Positions 7,249-14,266 of a stretch of 18,314 nucleotides of DNA are shown piece by piece (position 1 is the stretch's first letter; each line of letters starts with the position of its first letter). The position numbers were made by a program, and so were the translations under genes. This DNA is from an uncultured Clostridia bacterium (GTDB lineage Bacteria; Bacillota; Clostridia; Oscillospirales; Ruminococcaceae). The notes under the pieces were generated by a model that worked only from the letters and a program-made list of their open reading frames with translations, was not told the origin of the DNA and searched no databases. Location: assembly GCA_947176675.1 (NCBI GenBank), contig CAMWRN010000017.1, positions 1 through 18,314 of the forward strand. Reading direction: 5' to 3'.

Positions 7249-8544
7249 TTATGATTTGACGATGTCCGCAGTGGAGATAACAATGTCATCGGTGGACTTG
7301 CCCTCGGAATATTTATTTTTTACTGAGTAAAGCGAAACTACTTTGAATTTGTATTCGGTGCCGCTTTCAAGTCCTGTCACCGTGCATGATCTTCCGTACA
7401 CGTTCTTGTATTTTTCATATCTGTTCGTTGATTTGTTAAAAATCCTGACCTGATACGCGTCAGCGTCCGTCACCTTTTTCCACCTAAGGGTAATGCTGTC
7501 GGTGCTTGCTTCAGCTGTAACAGACGGAGCTGCAGGTATTCCCGTTTTTTTCTTCTCTACTGTTTCGGGAACTTTTGTGGTAACGGTAATCTCTTCCGAA
7601 CCGATCAGTTCCGAGTATTTGTTAGCCTTGGTCTTATTCAGCACCGAAACCTTAAATGTGTAGGACTTTCCGCTTTCAAGACCGCCCACTGTACACATTC
7701 TTGCAATAGTGGTTTTGTATTCCGTAAATCTTCCGTTATTCAGAATACTTACCCTATAGGCATCCGCCCCGCTGATCTTATTCCATTTCAGAACAACACT
7801 GTCGATCTCAGCAGAAGCTGTGACCTCAGGCGCTTCTACAACTTTATAGTGAGAATACTTGATTCCGTTGTCTTGCGCATACTTCTCAGCCGCAGAGTCT
7901 TTAACCACGTTCATGGATATCGCGCAGCCTGTGTTGGGAGAATACCATTCCAGAAGATCGCCGTTAAACATTCTGTAGTAGCTTATATATGCCGATGTCT
8001 CACCATTGGCAATAAAATAATTTCCAGTTTTTTCGTCATGCATATAACCAATCGCATAGCTTCCTACCGAAGACACTCCGTTCGGCAAAGTAACGGTATT
8101 CAGCGATATACAGTTTCCAAATGCAAACTCGCGTATCTCGGTTGTCTTGGAGGGCAGCATTACCGTTTCAAGCGCAAAACAGTTTGCAAACGCTTTTTTG
8201 CCTATGTACTTAATGCTTGCGTTCGGCTTTTTAAAGGTAATCTTTTCAAGGGACGTACAGTTCAGAAACGCCTCGTCTCCGATGTACGTGGAGTTCCCCT
8301 CAAATGTTACGGATTTAAGGTTTACGCAGTTTGCAAAAGCTCCTGTTCCCACAGCGCAGCCGTCGGGAACGGTAACAGACGTTACCTTAGTGTTGTCCTT
8401 AAAAGCATTTGCACTTATGTTAGTACCTTGGGGTATCACTGCCGATCCGTTTTTAGCAACGGAAAAATCGGCTGCACAAACCGCAGCAGGCAGCATCAAA
8501 GCTGTCATTGCAAAAGCAATAATTACAGAAAAGATCTTTTTCAT
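7249..8544 (-). CDS. Secreted BspA-like leucine-rich repeat protein with two fibronectin type III domains
   Basis: 431 aa. A Sec signal peptide (MKKIFSVIIAFAMTALMLPA, likely cut after AVCA near residue 24) precedes BspA/LRR_5-type repeats at about 34-165, seen as recurring AFxNCxxLxxVTxP units. After a spacer there are two related fibronectin type III domains at about 237-323 and 338-427. Both carry the xLxWxKxxxADAYxVxIxN and CTVxGLESGxxYxFKV cores. There is no LPXTG sorting motif, cell-wall-binding domain or dockerin. Known members of this broad class are surface proteins used in adhesion or protein-protein contact; the ligand here is unknown. SD AGGAGG sits 4 bases before the ATG. It starts 8 bp after the TPR-PASTA gene stop, so the two are co-transcribed and may be partners. 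Confidence 0.9.
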   Translation of the reverse strand: MKKIFSVIIAFAMTALMLPAAVCAADFSVAKNGSAVIPQGTNISANAFKDNTKVTSVTVPDGCAVGTGAFANCVNLKSVTFEGNSTYIGDEAFLNCTSLEKITFKKPNASIKYIGKKAFANCFALETVMLPSKTTEIREFAFGNCISLNTVTLPNGVSSVGSYAIGYMHDEKTGNYFIANGETSAYISYYRMFNGDLLEWYSPNTGCAISMNVVKDSAAEKYAQDNGIKYSHYKVVEAPEVTASAEIDSVVLKWNKISGADAYRVSILNNGRFTEYKTTIARMCTVGGLESGKSYTFKVSVLNKTKANKYSELIGSEEITVTTKVPETVEKKKTGIPAAPSVTAEASTDSITLRWKKVTDADAYQVRIFNKSTNRYEKYKNVYGRSCTVTGLESGTEYKFKVVSLYSVKNKYSEGKSTDDIVISTADIVKS

Positions 8545-8552
8545 AAAACCTC

Positions 8553-9443
8553 CTATTCTTCAAGAACTACAATAACGGAAGAGTTCTCCTTTACTGTAGA
8601 GTTCGGAGCAGGACTCTGAGACAATATTTTTGAGGAATTGTTCTCAGTACCGACCACGCTTAAAATAACGTTATTCTTTGAACACCATTCATACGCTTCG
8701 TCAAGAGACATTCTCGTAAGATCGGGAACAGAAACATCTTTGAGTGCTTCGGTCGTGGTTACTGTAGTTGTAGCAACAGTTGTCGGAGTAGTCGTAACAC
8801 GTGTCGTCGCCTGCGTTGTTACAGGCGGAACGGTAACAACGGGAGGAGCAGTCGTTACAACTACGGGAGCCGCTGTTGTAGGAACAGTAGCAGCAGTCGT
8901 TGGAACTGTCGTTGCGGCAGTTGTCTGAACGGTAGTCTCCGATTCTGTGACCGACTCCTCGGAAACTTCAGTGACTGCAGATTCTGTTTCCGGTATTTCC
9001 GTTTCCAAAGGAACAATTTCTGCAGTTATTTCGGTATCCTCCATATCTTCATCAAATTCGTCATCATCAACGTCATCATCCGAAGCAGAAGCGTACATCA
9101 TATCCGGAAAAAGCTCCGTTCTCTTATCCATTATGATATCATCGTTGTCTGTATTTCTTGCGCCTTTTTCAAGTACCTCCAATGCCTTGTCAGCATTATC
9201 TTTTGCGAAATAAGACTCAGACAGACCCACATAAGCTTCCGCACAAGTTTTGTTTTCAGAAATTATTTTATTATAAATTGCAATAGCGTTGTCATAATCG
9301 CGGTTTTCAAGATAAATCTCCGCCTGTTCCAGACTTTCTTTGTAATTGGAACCGCTTCTTCCGATAATTATTATTCCCAAAGCAGAGGCAAGCATTAAAA
9401 CAATTGAAGCACTTATTAAAATCATTTTTAATTTTACATTCAT
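8553..9443 (-). CDS. Membrane-anchored TPR protein with Thr-rich linker and C-terminal PASTA domain
   Basis: 296 aa. One N-terminal membrane helix (about 7-27) anchors the protein. Outside the cell would lie a TPR-like helical region at about 33-97 (NRDYDNAIAIYNKII, then AEAYVGLSESYFAKDNADKALEVLEKG), an acidic patch at 122-137, a Thr/Pro/Val-rich low-complexity linker at about 166-233, and a single PASTA domain at about 235-295 (VPDLTRMSLDEAYEWC, then SPAPNSTVKENSSVIVVL). PASTA domains bind peptidoglycan or uncrosslinked stem peptides and usually occur on PBPs or Ser/Thr kinases; here there is neither. The ATG overlaps the vanZ-like stop by 4 bp (ATGA), indicating translational coupling. A role as a cell-wall-facing scaffold is inference. 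Confidence 0.88.
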   Translation of the reverse strand: MNVKLKMILISASIVLMLASALGIIIIGRSGSNYKESLEQAEIYLENRDYDNAIAIYNKIISENKTCAEAYVGLSESYFAKDNADKALEVLEKGARNTDNDDIIMDKRTELFPDMMYASASDDDVDDDEFDEDMEDTEITAEIVPLETEIPETESAVTEVSEESVTESETTVQTTAATTVPTTAATVPTTAAPVVVTTAPPVVTVPPVTTQATTRVTTTPTTVATTTVTTTEALKDVSVPDLTRMSLDEAYEWCSKNNVILSVVGTENNSSKILSQSPAPNSTVKENSSVIVVLEE

Positions 9444-9886
9444 AATCGTTCATGCTTTCCTTTCGTACCTTTATCAAAAACGTATAAAACAAAAATAAAC
9501 AGCGCACCTGCCGTGAAGCCGCTGAAATCGATCCAAACGTCCTTGATCTGAGAAGAACGCCCGTCTGAAAAAAGCTGTATTGTCTCGTCGAAAACCGCTG
9601 CACCCAATCCGAAAAATCCAACTAAAGGAAGCCTCGCTGCAAGCTTTTCATAAAAAAGCAGGGACAGGACTACACCGAAAACTGCGAATTCAAAGCCATG
9701 AGCAAGCTTTCTTATTACCCCCTCGCTCAAAGCAAAATCATCGCCTAAAATAATCTTAATTATCTTTTCGGCATACCCGCTGAACTCACTTGACACTCTT
9801 CCGGGCATTACCGAATTTATCCATATAAATCCCAGACATCCTATTGCACATAATACCAGAATAATTTTCCGCGTAGATTTTTTCAT
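9440..9886 (-). CDS. VanZ-family membrane protein
   Basis: 148 aa with about four membrane helices, the normal size for the family. Family signatures are RKLAHGFEFAVFG at 59-71, DETIQLF at 100-106 and GRSSQIKDVWIDFSG at 109-123. VanZ-like proteins are membrane proteins linked in some bacteria to teicoplanin resistance and cell-surface properties; their biochemical activity is not established, and an orphan copy outside a vanA-type cluster should not be read as glycopeptide resistance. An AAAGG SD lies 8 bases before the ATG. It is the first gene of a tightly coupled trio with the TPR-PASTA and LRR-FnIII genes. No convincing separate promoter is visible, so expression may depend on readthrough of the hairpin upstream. 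Confidence 0.9.
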   Translation of the reverse strand: MKKSTRKIILVLCAIGCLGFIWINSVMPGRVSSEFSGYAEKIIKIILGDDFALSEGVIRKLAHGFEFAVFGVVLSLLFYEKLAARLPLVGFFGLGAAVFDETIQLFSDGRSSQIKDVWIDFSGFTAGALFIFVLYVFDKGTKGKHERL

Positions 9887-9916
9887 GTATGATGCCTTTC
9901 TTTAAAATGCTGAAAA

Positions 9917-9969
9917 CTGAACGGTTACAAAATACGCTCCGCTTGTGAGCGTATTTTGTAACCGTTCAG
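9917..9969 (-). terminator. Long 23-bp perfect inverted repeat, terminator-like
   Basis: The arms 9917-9939 and 9947-9969 are perfect reverse complements with a 7-nt loop. The inner core has the classic A-tract/GC stem/T-tract form, and on the minus strand the whole stem is followed by TTTTCAGCATTTT. It lies between the small secreted protein gene and the VanZ trio, so it should end or attenuate transcription of the former. Confidence 0.75.
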
Positions 9970-9996
9970 GCGTTTTTGACGCGCCTGAAACGGTTA
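9959..9996 (-). repeat. Overlapping alternative hairpin sharing an arm with the 23-bp repeat
   Basis: The segment 9959-9972 pairs with 9982-9996 over 14 bp with one bulged A and a 9-nt loop. Bases 9959-9969 are also the outer arm of the hairpin at 9917-9969. This gives three copies of a TGAACGGTTA-type unit (9918-9927, inverted at 9959-9968, and 9986-9996 with one extra A). Confidence 0.6.
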
Positions 9997-10006
9997 GGAA
10001 CGGCGC

Positions 10007-10591
10007 TTACTTGATTTCAACTTTGCCGCCCTTGGTAAGTGTAACTACGGGATTTCCGTCCTCGTCGAGTTCAACAGGACCCATATCCTCGCCGTCAAGA
10101 TACCAGTGTGCACTTGCAAGCTTCTTAGCGCTCATCTTGCACTCGGTAAGAGTAATCTTAACCTCGCAACCGAAAGCCTTCTTGGATCTCAGGTTGATCA
10201 CAGTTCTGGACGTAGAGTTTGTAACCTGCATTGAGAGGTCGAGGTTTCTTGCCTTTGTGATAGTGGAAGCATCAATAGAAACTGTAGCCTTGGGAGCAAC
10301 AATTTCAAGAACGCCGCCGTCTTTCTTAGCAAGCTCCTTCAGAACCGAAGGTTTTACAGCAAGATCCTTTGTGGATGTAACAGTTACGGTAGCAACTGCT
10401 TTGTCCCCGTCTTCAACAGCACCGCTGATAGCGGATGTCATCTCTTCAGATGTAGCAGGTGTGCTTTCTGAAGCAGAGGAACCGTATACAGGAACCATTC
10501 CGTAATCCGCAGCATAAGCTGTTACGGACATAGACGCTGTCATTGCCAGCGCGATAACTGCGCCTGCAAGCTTCTTGGCATTATTTCTCAT
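10007..10591 (-). CDS. Small secreted protein of unknown function
   Basis: 194 aa. A clear Sec signal peptide (MRNNAKKLAG, then a hydrophobic core ending SVTAYA) is likely cleaved between residues 27 and 28. A Ser/Thr-rich segment follows to about 55, then a beta-rich domain with repeated short Val/Ile strands. The segment GGVLEIVAPKATVSIDASTI...LDLSMQV faintly recalls a beta-domain seen in other clostridial surface proteins (low confidence). No lipobox or sorting signal is seen, so it is probably released or loosely wall-bound. The SD, AAAGGAGGAGG at 10598-10608, is extended and predicts strong translation. It follows the 4-TM gene by 44 bp and is closed off by the long hairpin downstream. 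It may have its own promoter. Confidence 0.82.
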   Translation of the reverse strand: MRNNAKKLAGAVIALAMTASMSVTAYAADYGMVPVYGSSASESTPATSEEMTSAISGAVEDGDKAVATVTVTSTKDLAVKPSVLKELAKKDGGVLEIVAPKATVSIDASTITKARNLDLSMQVTNSTSRTVINLRSKKAFGCEVKITLTECKMSAKKLASAHWYLDGEDMGPVELDEDGNPVVTLTKGGKVEIK

Positions 10592-10617
10592 AATAAGCCT
10601 CCTCCTTTCTTAAAGTA

Positions 10618-10648
10618 ATTATAATTAACACTTTGTTAAGTGTAATTA
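10618..10648 (-). promoter_or_regulatory. Possible internal promoter and inverted repeat ahead of the secreted protein gene
   Basis: On the minus strand a TATAAT (10618-10623) has only a weak -35 candidate 16-17 bp upstream. The same stretch forms a dyad, TAATTA-A-CACTT (10622-10633) with AAGTGTAATTA (10638-10648), 11 bp with one bulge. It overlaps the stop codon of the upstream gene. Either an autonomous promoter/operator or an intercistronic mRNA stem is possible. Confidence 0.4.
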
Positions 10649-11106
10649 CCGTTTTTTTTCGTATAGACGAGATAACCTGACATATACGCTGCACCACACA
10701 GCAACAGAATTACAGCAGTCGCGTAGGATGAGGAGATCCCTACAGCAGTTCCTACAACTCCTGCCGGAACAGTAGTTAAAAAAATCATAAATTCGGACAG
10801 AACATACATTACTATGCTCATTCTCAGCACCTCGGGACCGTTATCCGCAAGATACACAAGTATATGCGGAACTATCCAGTAAAGAACTGCGAATATCGGA
10901 AATTTTCTGCCGCTTCGCCGTCCGCTTTTAAATGAAAACCACAGCCATGCCGCTGCAAACAGCGCAAATACTGCAAAACTGAAAATTCTCATAAAGCTTT
11001 CCGGCATATATTTTTCATAGCTGAACGACGCCAAAGCGTAGGTTGCCAAAAACGCTGCAAACATATCTTCAAAAGAGCCGGAAAATACTTGCTTTTTTTC
11101 ACTCAT
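10636..11106 (-). CDS. Four-helix integral membrane protein in the exopolysaccharide block
   Basis: 156 aa, not matched to a named family. An N-terminal cytosolic segment of about 15 residues precedes four or so membrane helices (roughly 15-30, 40-58, 72-88 and 97-147, the last region probably two helices), with a basic loop FKSGRRSGRKF between the second and third. The SD AAGGAG overlaps the stop codon of the EpsG-like gene, and the ATG is 11 bp downstream of it, so translation is probably coupled. The context suggests a membrane accessory of polysaccharide export or polymerisation, but no sequence motif proves this. Confidence 0.75.
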   Translation of the reverse strand: MSEKKQVFSGSFEDMFAAFLATYALASFSYEKYMPESFMRIFSFAVFALFAAAWLWFSFKSGRRSGRKFPIFAVLYWIVPHILVYLADNGPEVLRMSIVMYVLSEFMIFLTTVPAGVVGTAVGISSSYATAVILLLCGAAYMSGYLVYTKKNGNYT

Positions 11107-11117
11107 GCAAAAGCTCC

Positions 11118-12365
11118 TTACTGAAACTCAGGAAGTGTATCAATAACGTTCTTCTCACTGTCTTCTTCGTCGTAGTAATCGTCTTCTCCGTCATCGTAGT
11201 CATCGTAATCTTCCTCTTCCTCGCCTGCGTCATATTCATCTTCTTCGGTGGATTTTACCTCCTCAAAGATATCGTACGGTCTGTTGAACTGAGAAGTATA
11301 CGGAACTGTGCCATTATAGTTGTTCAGCATCAATATCGTATAGCAAGCTACAGAAAACACTGCAGCCGCCGACATTGAGATGATCTCAGCAATTTTTCCT
11401 TTCTTTTCGCGTACAGATGCGGCAATGACTCCAACTGCATCCGGAAGAAGATACAGAACCGGAGGAAGATACGTGAGCAGCGCAAATCTTGAAAGTATCG
11501 CGTGCCTCATACCCATTGCCTCAAAAGCTGTCGTGAACATAAGACAGTTTATATATATATTATTGTTAGGATTTTTTTCAGCAAGCTTTTTTCTGAACAG
11601 AAAACACACAATAAAAAGCACGCCGAACATTATAGTATATCTTGGCGGAAGTCCTGTCGAAGCTTCATTACTTGTATCCGGGTTATAAGTTCCATACATA
11701 GAAAATTTTTCGATCAAGAACAGCATTGCTGTGCGTGAAAAGATGCAGAACAGTATTGTTCCCGCCGAAACTACACCAAGATACATCCATGAGGGTTTTA
11801 TTCTCAAAAAGAAATACAGAACCGTCATTATGAGCGCCGACCAATGAAAAGTCGAAGCAGCAACGACAAGAACCAAGAATTGAAAATAGTTTTTGCTTCC
11901 CACATATTTTATCGCGAAGGTAATAATTATCGCCGCAATGATCTGCCTCAGGAAACACAAAGAGTTAAAAAATATCCCGAAGCACAAAAATGCACAGACG
12001 CTTATCCACGGCTTTGAAGAATTTCTCCAAATCAGCGCAAAAAGCGATAAGTAAATAATTACAGACGTATAAACGAAAACTGTCCAGTAACTCTCAAATC
12101 CGAGACTTAAAAGATACAGTGGGATAGAAAATCCCTTTTCCATTTTCATCAGCGACAACTCGTCGATATCTGTAAAACTCATGTTGGCGTATATTCCGCC
12201 ATAGGAATTAAAATCGTGTCCAACCTGAAATCTTGATGCGGAAATGAACGTAAACAAAACCGCAAAAACAGTACAGTAAACGATCCTTCCCCATTTGCCG
12301 CATTTTTTCCCGCAGAGAGGCATCGCCGCGCAGGAAAGAACAAGCATTATATAGTAAATCAACAT
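11118..12365 (-). CDS. EpsG-family (Wzy-like) polysaccharide polymerase with acidic C-terminal tail
   Basis: 415 aa, about ten membrane helices. EpsG/Wzy-type features are ASRFQVGHDFNSYGGIY at about 43-59, KGFSIPLYLLS at 77-87, FLRQIIAAIIITFA at 138-151, STFHWSALIM at 171-180 and LSRFALLTYLPPVLYLLP at 291-308. The family is thought to polymerise repeat units of exopolysaccharide at the membrane. After the last helix the protein carries an unusual tail at about 368-404 made almost wholly of Asp, Glu and Tyr, ending NVIDTLPEFQ; most family members I recall lack this. It starts 5 bp after the kinase fusion stop, with GGTGA at the end of that gene as a weak SD, so it is translationally coupled to the kinase. 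Confidence 0.85.
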   Translation of the reverse strand: MLIYYIMLVLSCAAMPLCGKKCGKWGRIVYCTVFAVLFTFISASRFQVGHDFNSYGGIYANMSFTDIDELSLMKMEKGFSIPLYLLSLGFESYWTVFVYTSVIIYLSLFALIWRNSSKPWISVCAFLCFGIFFNSLCFLRQIIAAIIITFAIKYVGSKNYFQFLVLVVAASTFHWSALIMTVLYFFLRIKPSWMYLGVVSAGTILFCIFSRTAMLFLIEKFSMYGTYNPDTSNEASTGLPPRYTIMFGVLFIVCFLFRKKLAEKNPNNNIYINCLMFTTAFEAMGMRHAILSRFALLTYLPPVLYLLPDAVGVIAASVREKKGKIAEIISMSAAAVFSVACYTILMLNNYNGTVPYTSQFNRPYDIFEEVKSTEEDEYDAGEEEEDYDDYDDGEDDYYDEEDSEKNVIDTLPEFQ

Positions 12366-12370
12366 TCGAG

Positions 12371-13897
12371 TTATTCACCAGTACTTTCCGCGGCAGCGTC
12401 GCTCTTTGACGAATATCCGTAACCGTAACCATATTTATATCCGTATTTGGAACCGTATTTCTTTCCGTAGCGTCCCGATTTTTCTGGTTTGCAGAAAGTC
12501 TTGACAAAACCGAGAGCCTTACCGTTGGCAAGACGGATCTTTTCAAGCGCGTTTTGGATATCCGGATGGATCGTAGAGCTTTCTCTTATAATGAAAACAA
12601 GTCCCGCTATCTCAGTATTCATAAGCTGCGAGTCGGTAACAACGTTTACGGGAGGTGTATCGAGGAATACATAGTCGTAGTCTTCGGAAGATGCCTTAAG
12701 AAAAATTTTCATTGACTCCGAAGCAAGAAGCTCCGAGGGGTTAGGAGGAATATCTCCGGTTGTGATAATGTCCAAATTATTCATAACTTCGGGACAAATA
12801 GCGTCTCTGACCGTGCAGAATCCTCCGAGAATAGAAGACAAGCCGTTTTTCGGCTTTACGCCGAAGCTCTTTGCCATAACGGGCTTACGAAGGTCGCATT
12901 CCACAAGAAGCGTTTTAAATCCCGCATTGGCAAAAGAAATAGCTATATTCGCGCAGGTCGTACTTTTTCCCTCAGACGGATTGGAGCTCGTAACCGCCAC
13001 GATCTTTCTGTTGCTCGTGGAAGCGGCAAACATTATATTTGTTCTGGCGGTGTTGTACGCTTCTGTAATGGCAAACGGAGTGCTTTCCGAGAGAAGTCTG
13101 TCCGCTCTCTCCGTTCCGACTGCGGCTGTCTCGGACTTCGGCTGCTGCTTGCGGCGGTTGTCACCGTAGCTGTAACCGTATCCGTAGCCGTACTTGGAAT
13201 AGCCGTATTTGCTTTCGTTTGCCGACAGGAAGTCAGTAATCTCCGCAAAAACAGGAATACCGTAAAGCTTAGCAAGGTTATCGTCGTGCTTTACCACAAC
13301 GTCAAGCATATCGTTTACAAAAACAATTATGTACGCTACAACCAGACCGAGGAGAAGTCCCACGGCAGTAATGAGCGTAACGTTCGGAAAAGACGGTCTT
13401 GTATCGATCTCGCCGTAGTCTATAACCTCAAGCGAACCGGATTTAATGACTCTGAGAAACTCTATGTTTGCCAGCCTCACAAGCTCGTTGACGATCTCTT
13501 CCGCTTCCTGCGGATCTGTGGATTCCACCACAAGCCGCATGACCTCGGTGCTGTTCACAGCTTGAGCTGTGATCATTCCGTTAAGTTCTTCCTTATTGTA
13601 CGGCAGGTCAAGGTTTGCAATGAGATTGTCCATTATTGTGCTGCTTTTGAATATAATCTGACAGGTATTTACAAGCTTCTGAGCTGCATTGATATCGTTT
13701 ATATTCACACTTTCCGACGCCTGCTGGCTGTTTTCGACATACAGGAGAGCTTTTGACTCATACTTTTTTGTCATGACAAATTCAGAGAGCACAAAAGCCG
13801 CCGCTCCGCAGACGATCCCGACCAGCATGATAAAGAGCAGGTGTTTTTTCAGCACTTTGAACAAATACCCTAAATCAATAACTTCCTCGTTCTCCAT
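12371..13897 (-). CDS. Fused chain-length determinant and bacterial tyrosine kinase (CpsC-CpsD/Wzz-BY-kinase type)
   Basis: 508 aa. Residues 1-200 form a Wzz/CpsC-like module: a short cytosolic start, TM1 at about 20-42, an extracellular helical region, the Pro-containing RPSFPNV stretch at 167-173, and TM2 at about 174-195. Residues about 265-470 are a BY-kinase domain with Walker A SSNPSEGKST (304-313), Walker A' LLVECDLRKP (330-339) and Walker B YVFLDTPP (409-416). A C-terminal Tyr cluster (eight Tyr, 477-495) is the usual autophosphorylation target. Unusually, a second Tyr-Gly cluster (seven Tyr, 231-244) sits in the linker between TM2 and the kinase. It autophosphorylates to control polysaccharide length and export. 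The fused form resembles proteobacterial Wzc, whereas most Firmicutes split the two parts. It is first in its operon, with AAAGGA just upstream of the ATG. The matching phosphatase is divergent. Confidence 0.95.
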   Translation of the reverse strand: MENEEVIDLGYLFKVLKKHLLFIMLVGIVCGAAAFVLSEFVMTKKYESKALLYVENSQQASESVNINDINAAQKLVNTCQIIFKSSTIMDNLIANLDLPYNKEELNGMITAQAVNSTEVMRLVVESTDPQEAEEIVNELVRLANIEFLRVIKSGSLEVIDYGEIDTRPSFPNVTLITAVGLLLGLVVAYIIVFVNDMLDVVVKHDDNLAKLYGIPVFAEITDFLSANESKYGYSKYGYGYGYSYGDNRRKQQPKSETAAVGTERADRLLSESTPFAITEAYNTARTNIMFAASTSNRKIVAVTSSNPSEGKSTTCANIAISFANAGFKTLLVECDLRKPVMAKSFGVKPKNGLSSILGGFCTVRDAICPEVMNNLDIITTGDIPPNPSELLASESMKIFLKASSEDYDYVFLDTPPVNVVTDSQLMNTEIAGLVFIIRESSTIHPDIQNALEKIRLANGKALGFVKTFCKPEKSGRYGKKYGSKYGYKYGYGYGYSSKSDAAAESTGE

Positions 13898-14047
13898 TAT
13901 CCTTTATAACTCCTAACTGACTTAATATCTTTATTATTGTACAGACAGACCGAAAAGCGGGACGGTCGGACGGTACAGCGACAGTCGCTGTCGTTTTTAA
14001 ACAGCTTTAAAAGCCTTTGCAGAAACGAAACCAACAATACTGTCTTA
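13898..14047 (-). promoter_or_regulatory. Long structured 5' leader of the kinase/EpsG operon
   Basis: From the predicted start near 14047 to the ATG there are about 150 nt of untranslated leader. It contains a perfect dyad, ACAGCGAC (13975-13982) with GTCGCTGT (13984-13991). Next to it is a weaker stem, GACCG/CGGTC, flanked by GTAC repeats. Read on the plus strand, the first dyad is followed by CGTTTTT, so it could also stop antisense transcripts. It does not match a riboswitch I recognise. Confidence 0.4.
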
Positions 14048-14053
14048 AAAATC

Positions 14054-14082
14054 ATTTTATCATAAAAAAAGTAGCATGTCAA
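14054..14082 (-). promoter_or_regulatory. Sigma-A-type promoter of the exopolysaccharide operon
   Basis: On the minus strand, TTGACA (14077-14082), 17-bp spacer, TAAAAT (14054-14059). It is the only strong minus-strand promoter seen upstream of the kinase fusion gene. Confidence 0.75.
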
Positions 14083-14201
14083 TATATTTATATACAAATT
14101 TTCTTCTTGAATAACGTTTGTTTTGACTATTTGCAATAATTTACAAGATATCTTCACAAAATGTTATTAAAATAGGTTTTTATTTACTTTTATTTTTGAT
14201 A

Positions 14202-14230
14202 TTGACAGAAATTGATTTTTAAGGTATAAT
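14202..14230 (+). promoter_or_regulatory. Perfect-consensus sigma-A promoter of the phosphatase gene
   Basis: TTGACA (14202-14207), 17-bp spacer, TATAAT (14225-14230). The transcript should start near 14237, giving a leader of about 30 nt. It is divergent from the kinase operon promoter, with about 120 bp of AT-rich DNA between the two -35 boxes. Confidence 0.88.
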
Positions 14231-14266
14231 TATTTTAAGTCTGAAAGCGTAGAAAGGATGCTTGCA

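Noticed and set aside
8638..8928. Open plus-strand frame rich in Val/Thr opposite the TPR-PASTA gene
   Set aside because: It is the mirror of the Thr-rich linker (low-complexity ACN/GTN codons), has no ribosome binding site and no domain.
8553..9443. PASTA-containing Ser/Thr kinase (PrkC type)
   Set aside because: There is no kinase domain; the N-terminal part is a membrane helix plus TPR repeats.
9440..9886. Glycopeptide resistance locus
   Set aside because: Only an orphan VanZ-family gene is present, with no vanHAX or VanRS genes.
9917..9996. Insertion sequence or MITE ends
   Set aside because: No transposase, no target-site duplication and no second copy in the window; the core fits a terminator better.
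12413..12469. CRISPR-like or mobile repeats at the Tyr-Gly clusters
   Set aside because: The repetition follows codons for Tyr and Gly within a coding frame and has no spacer structure.
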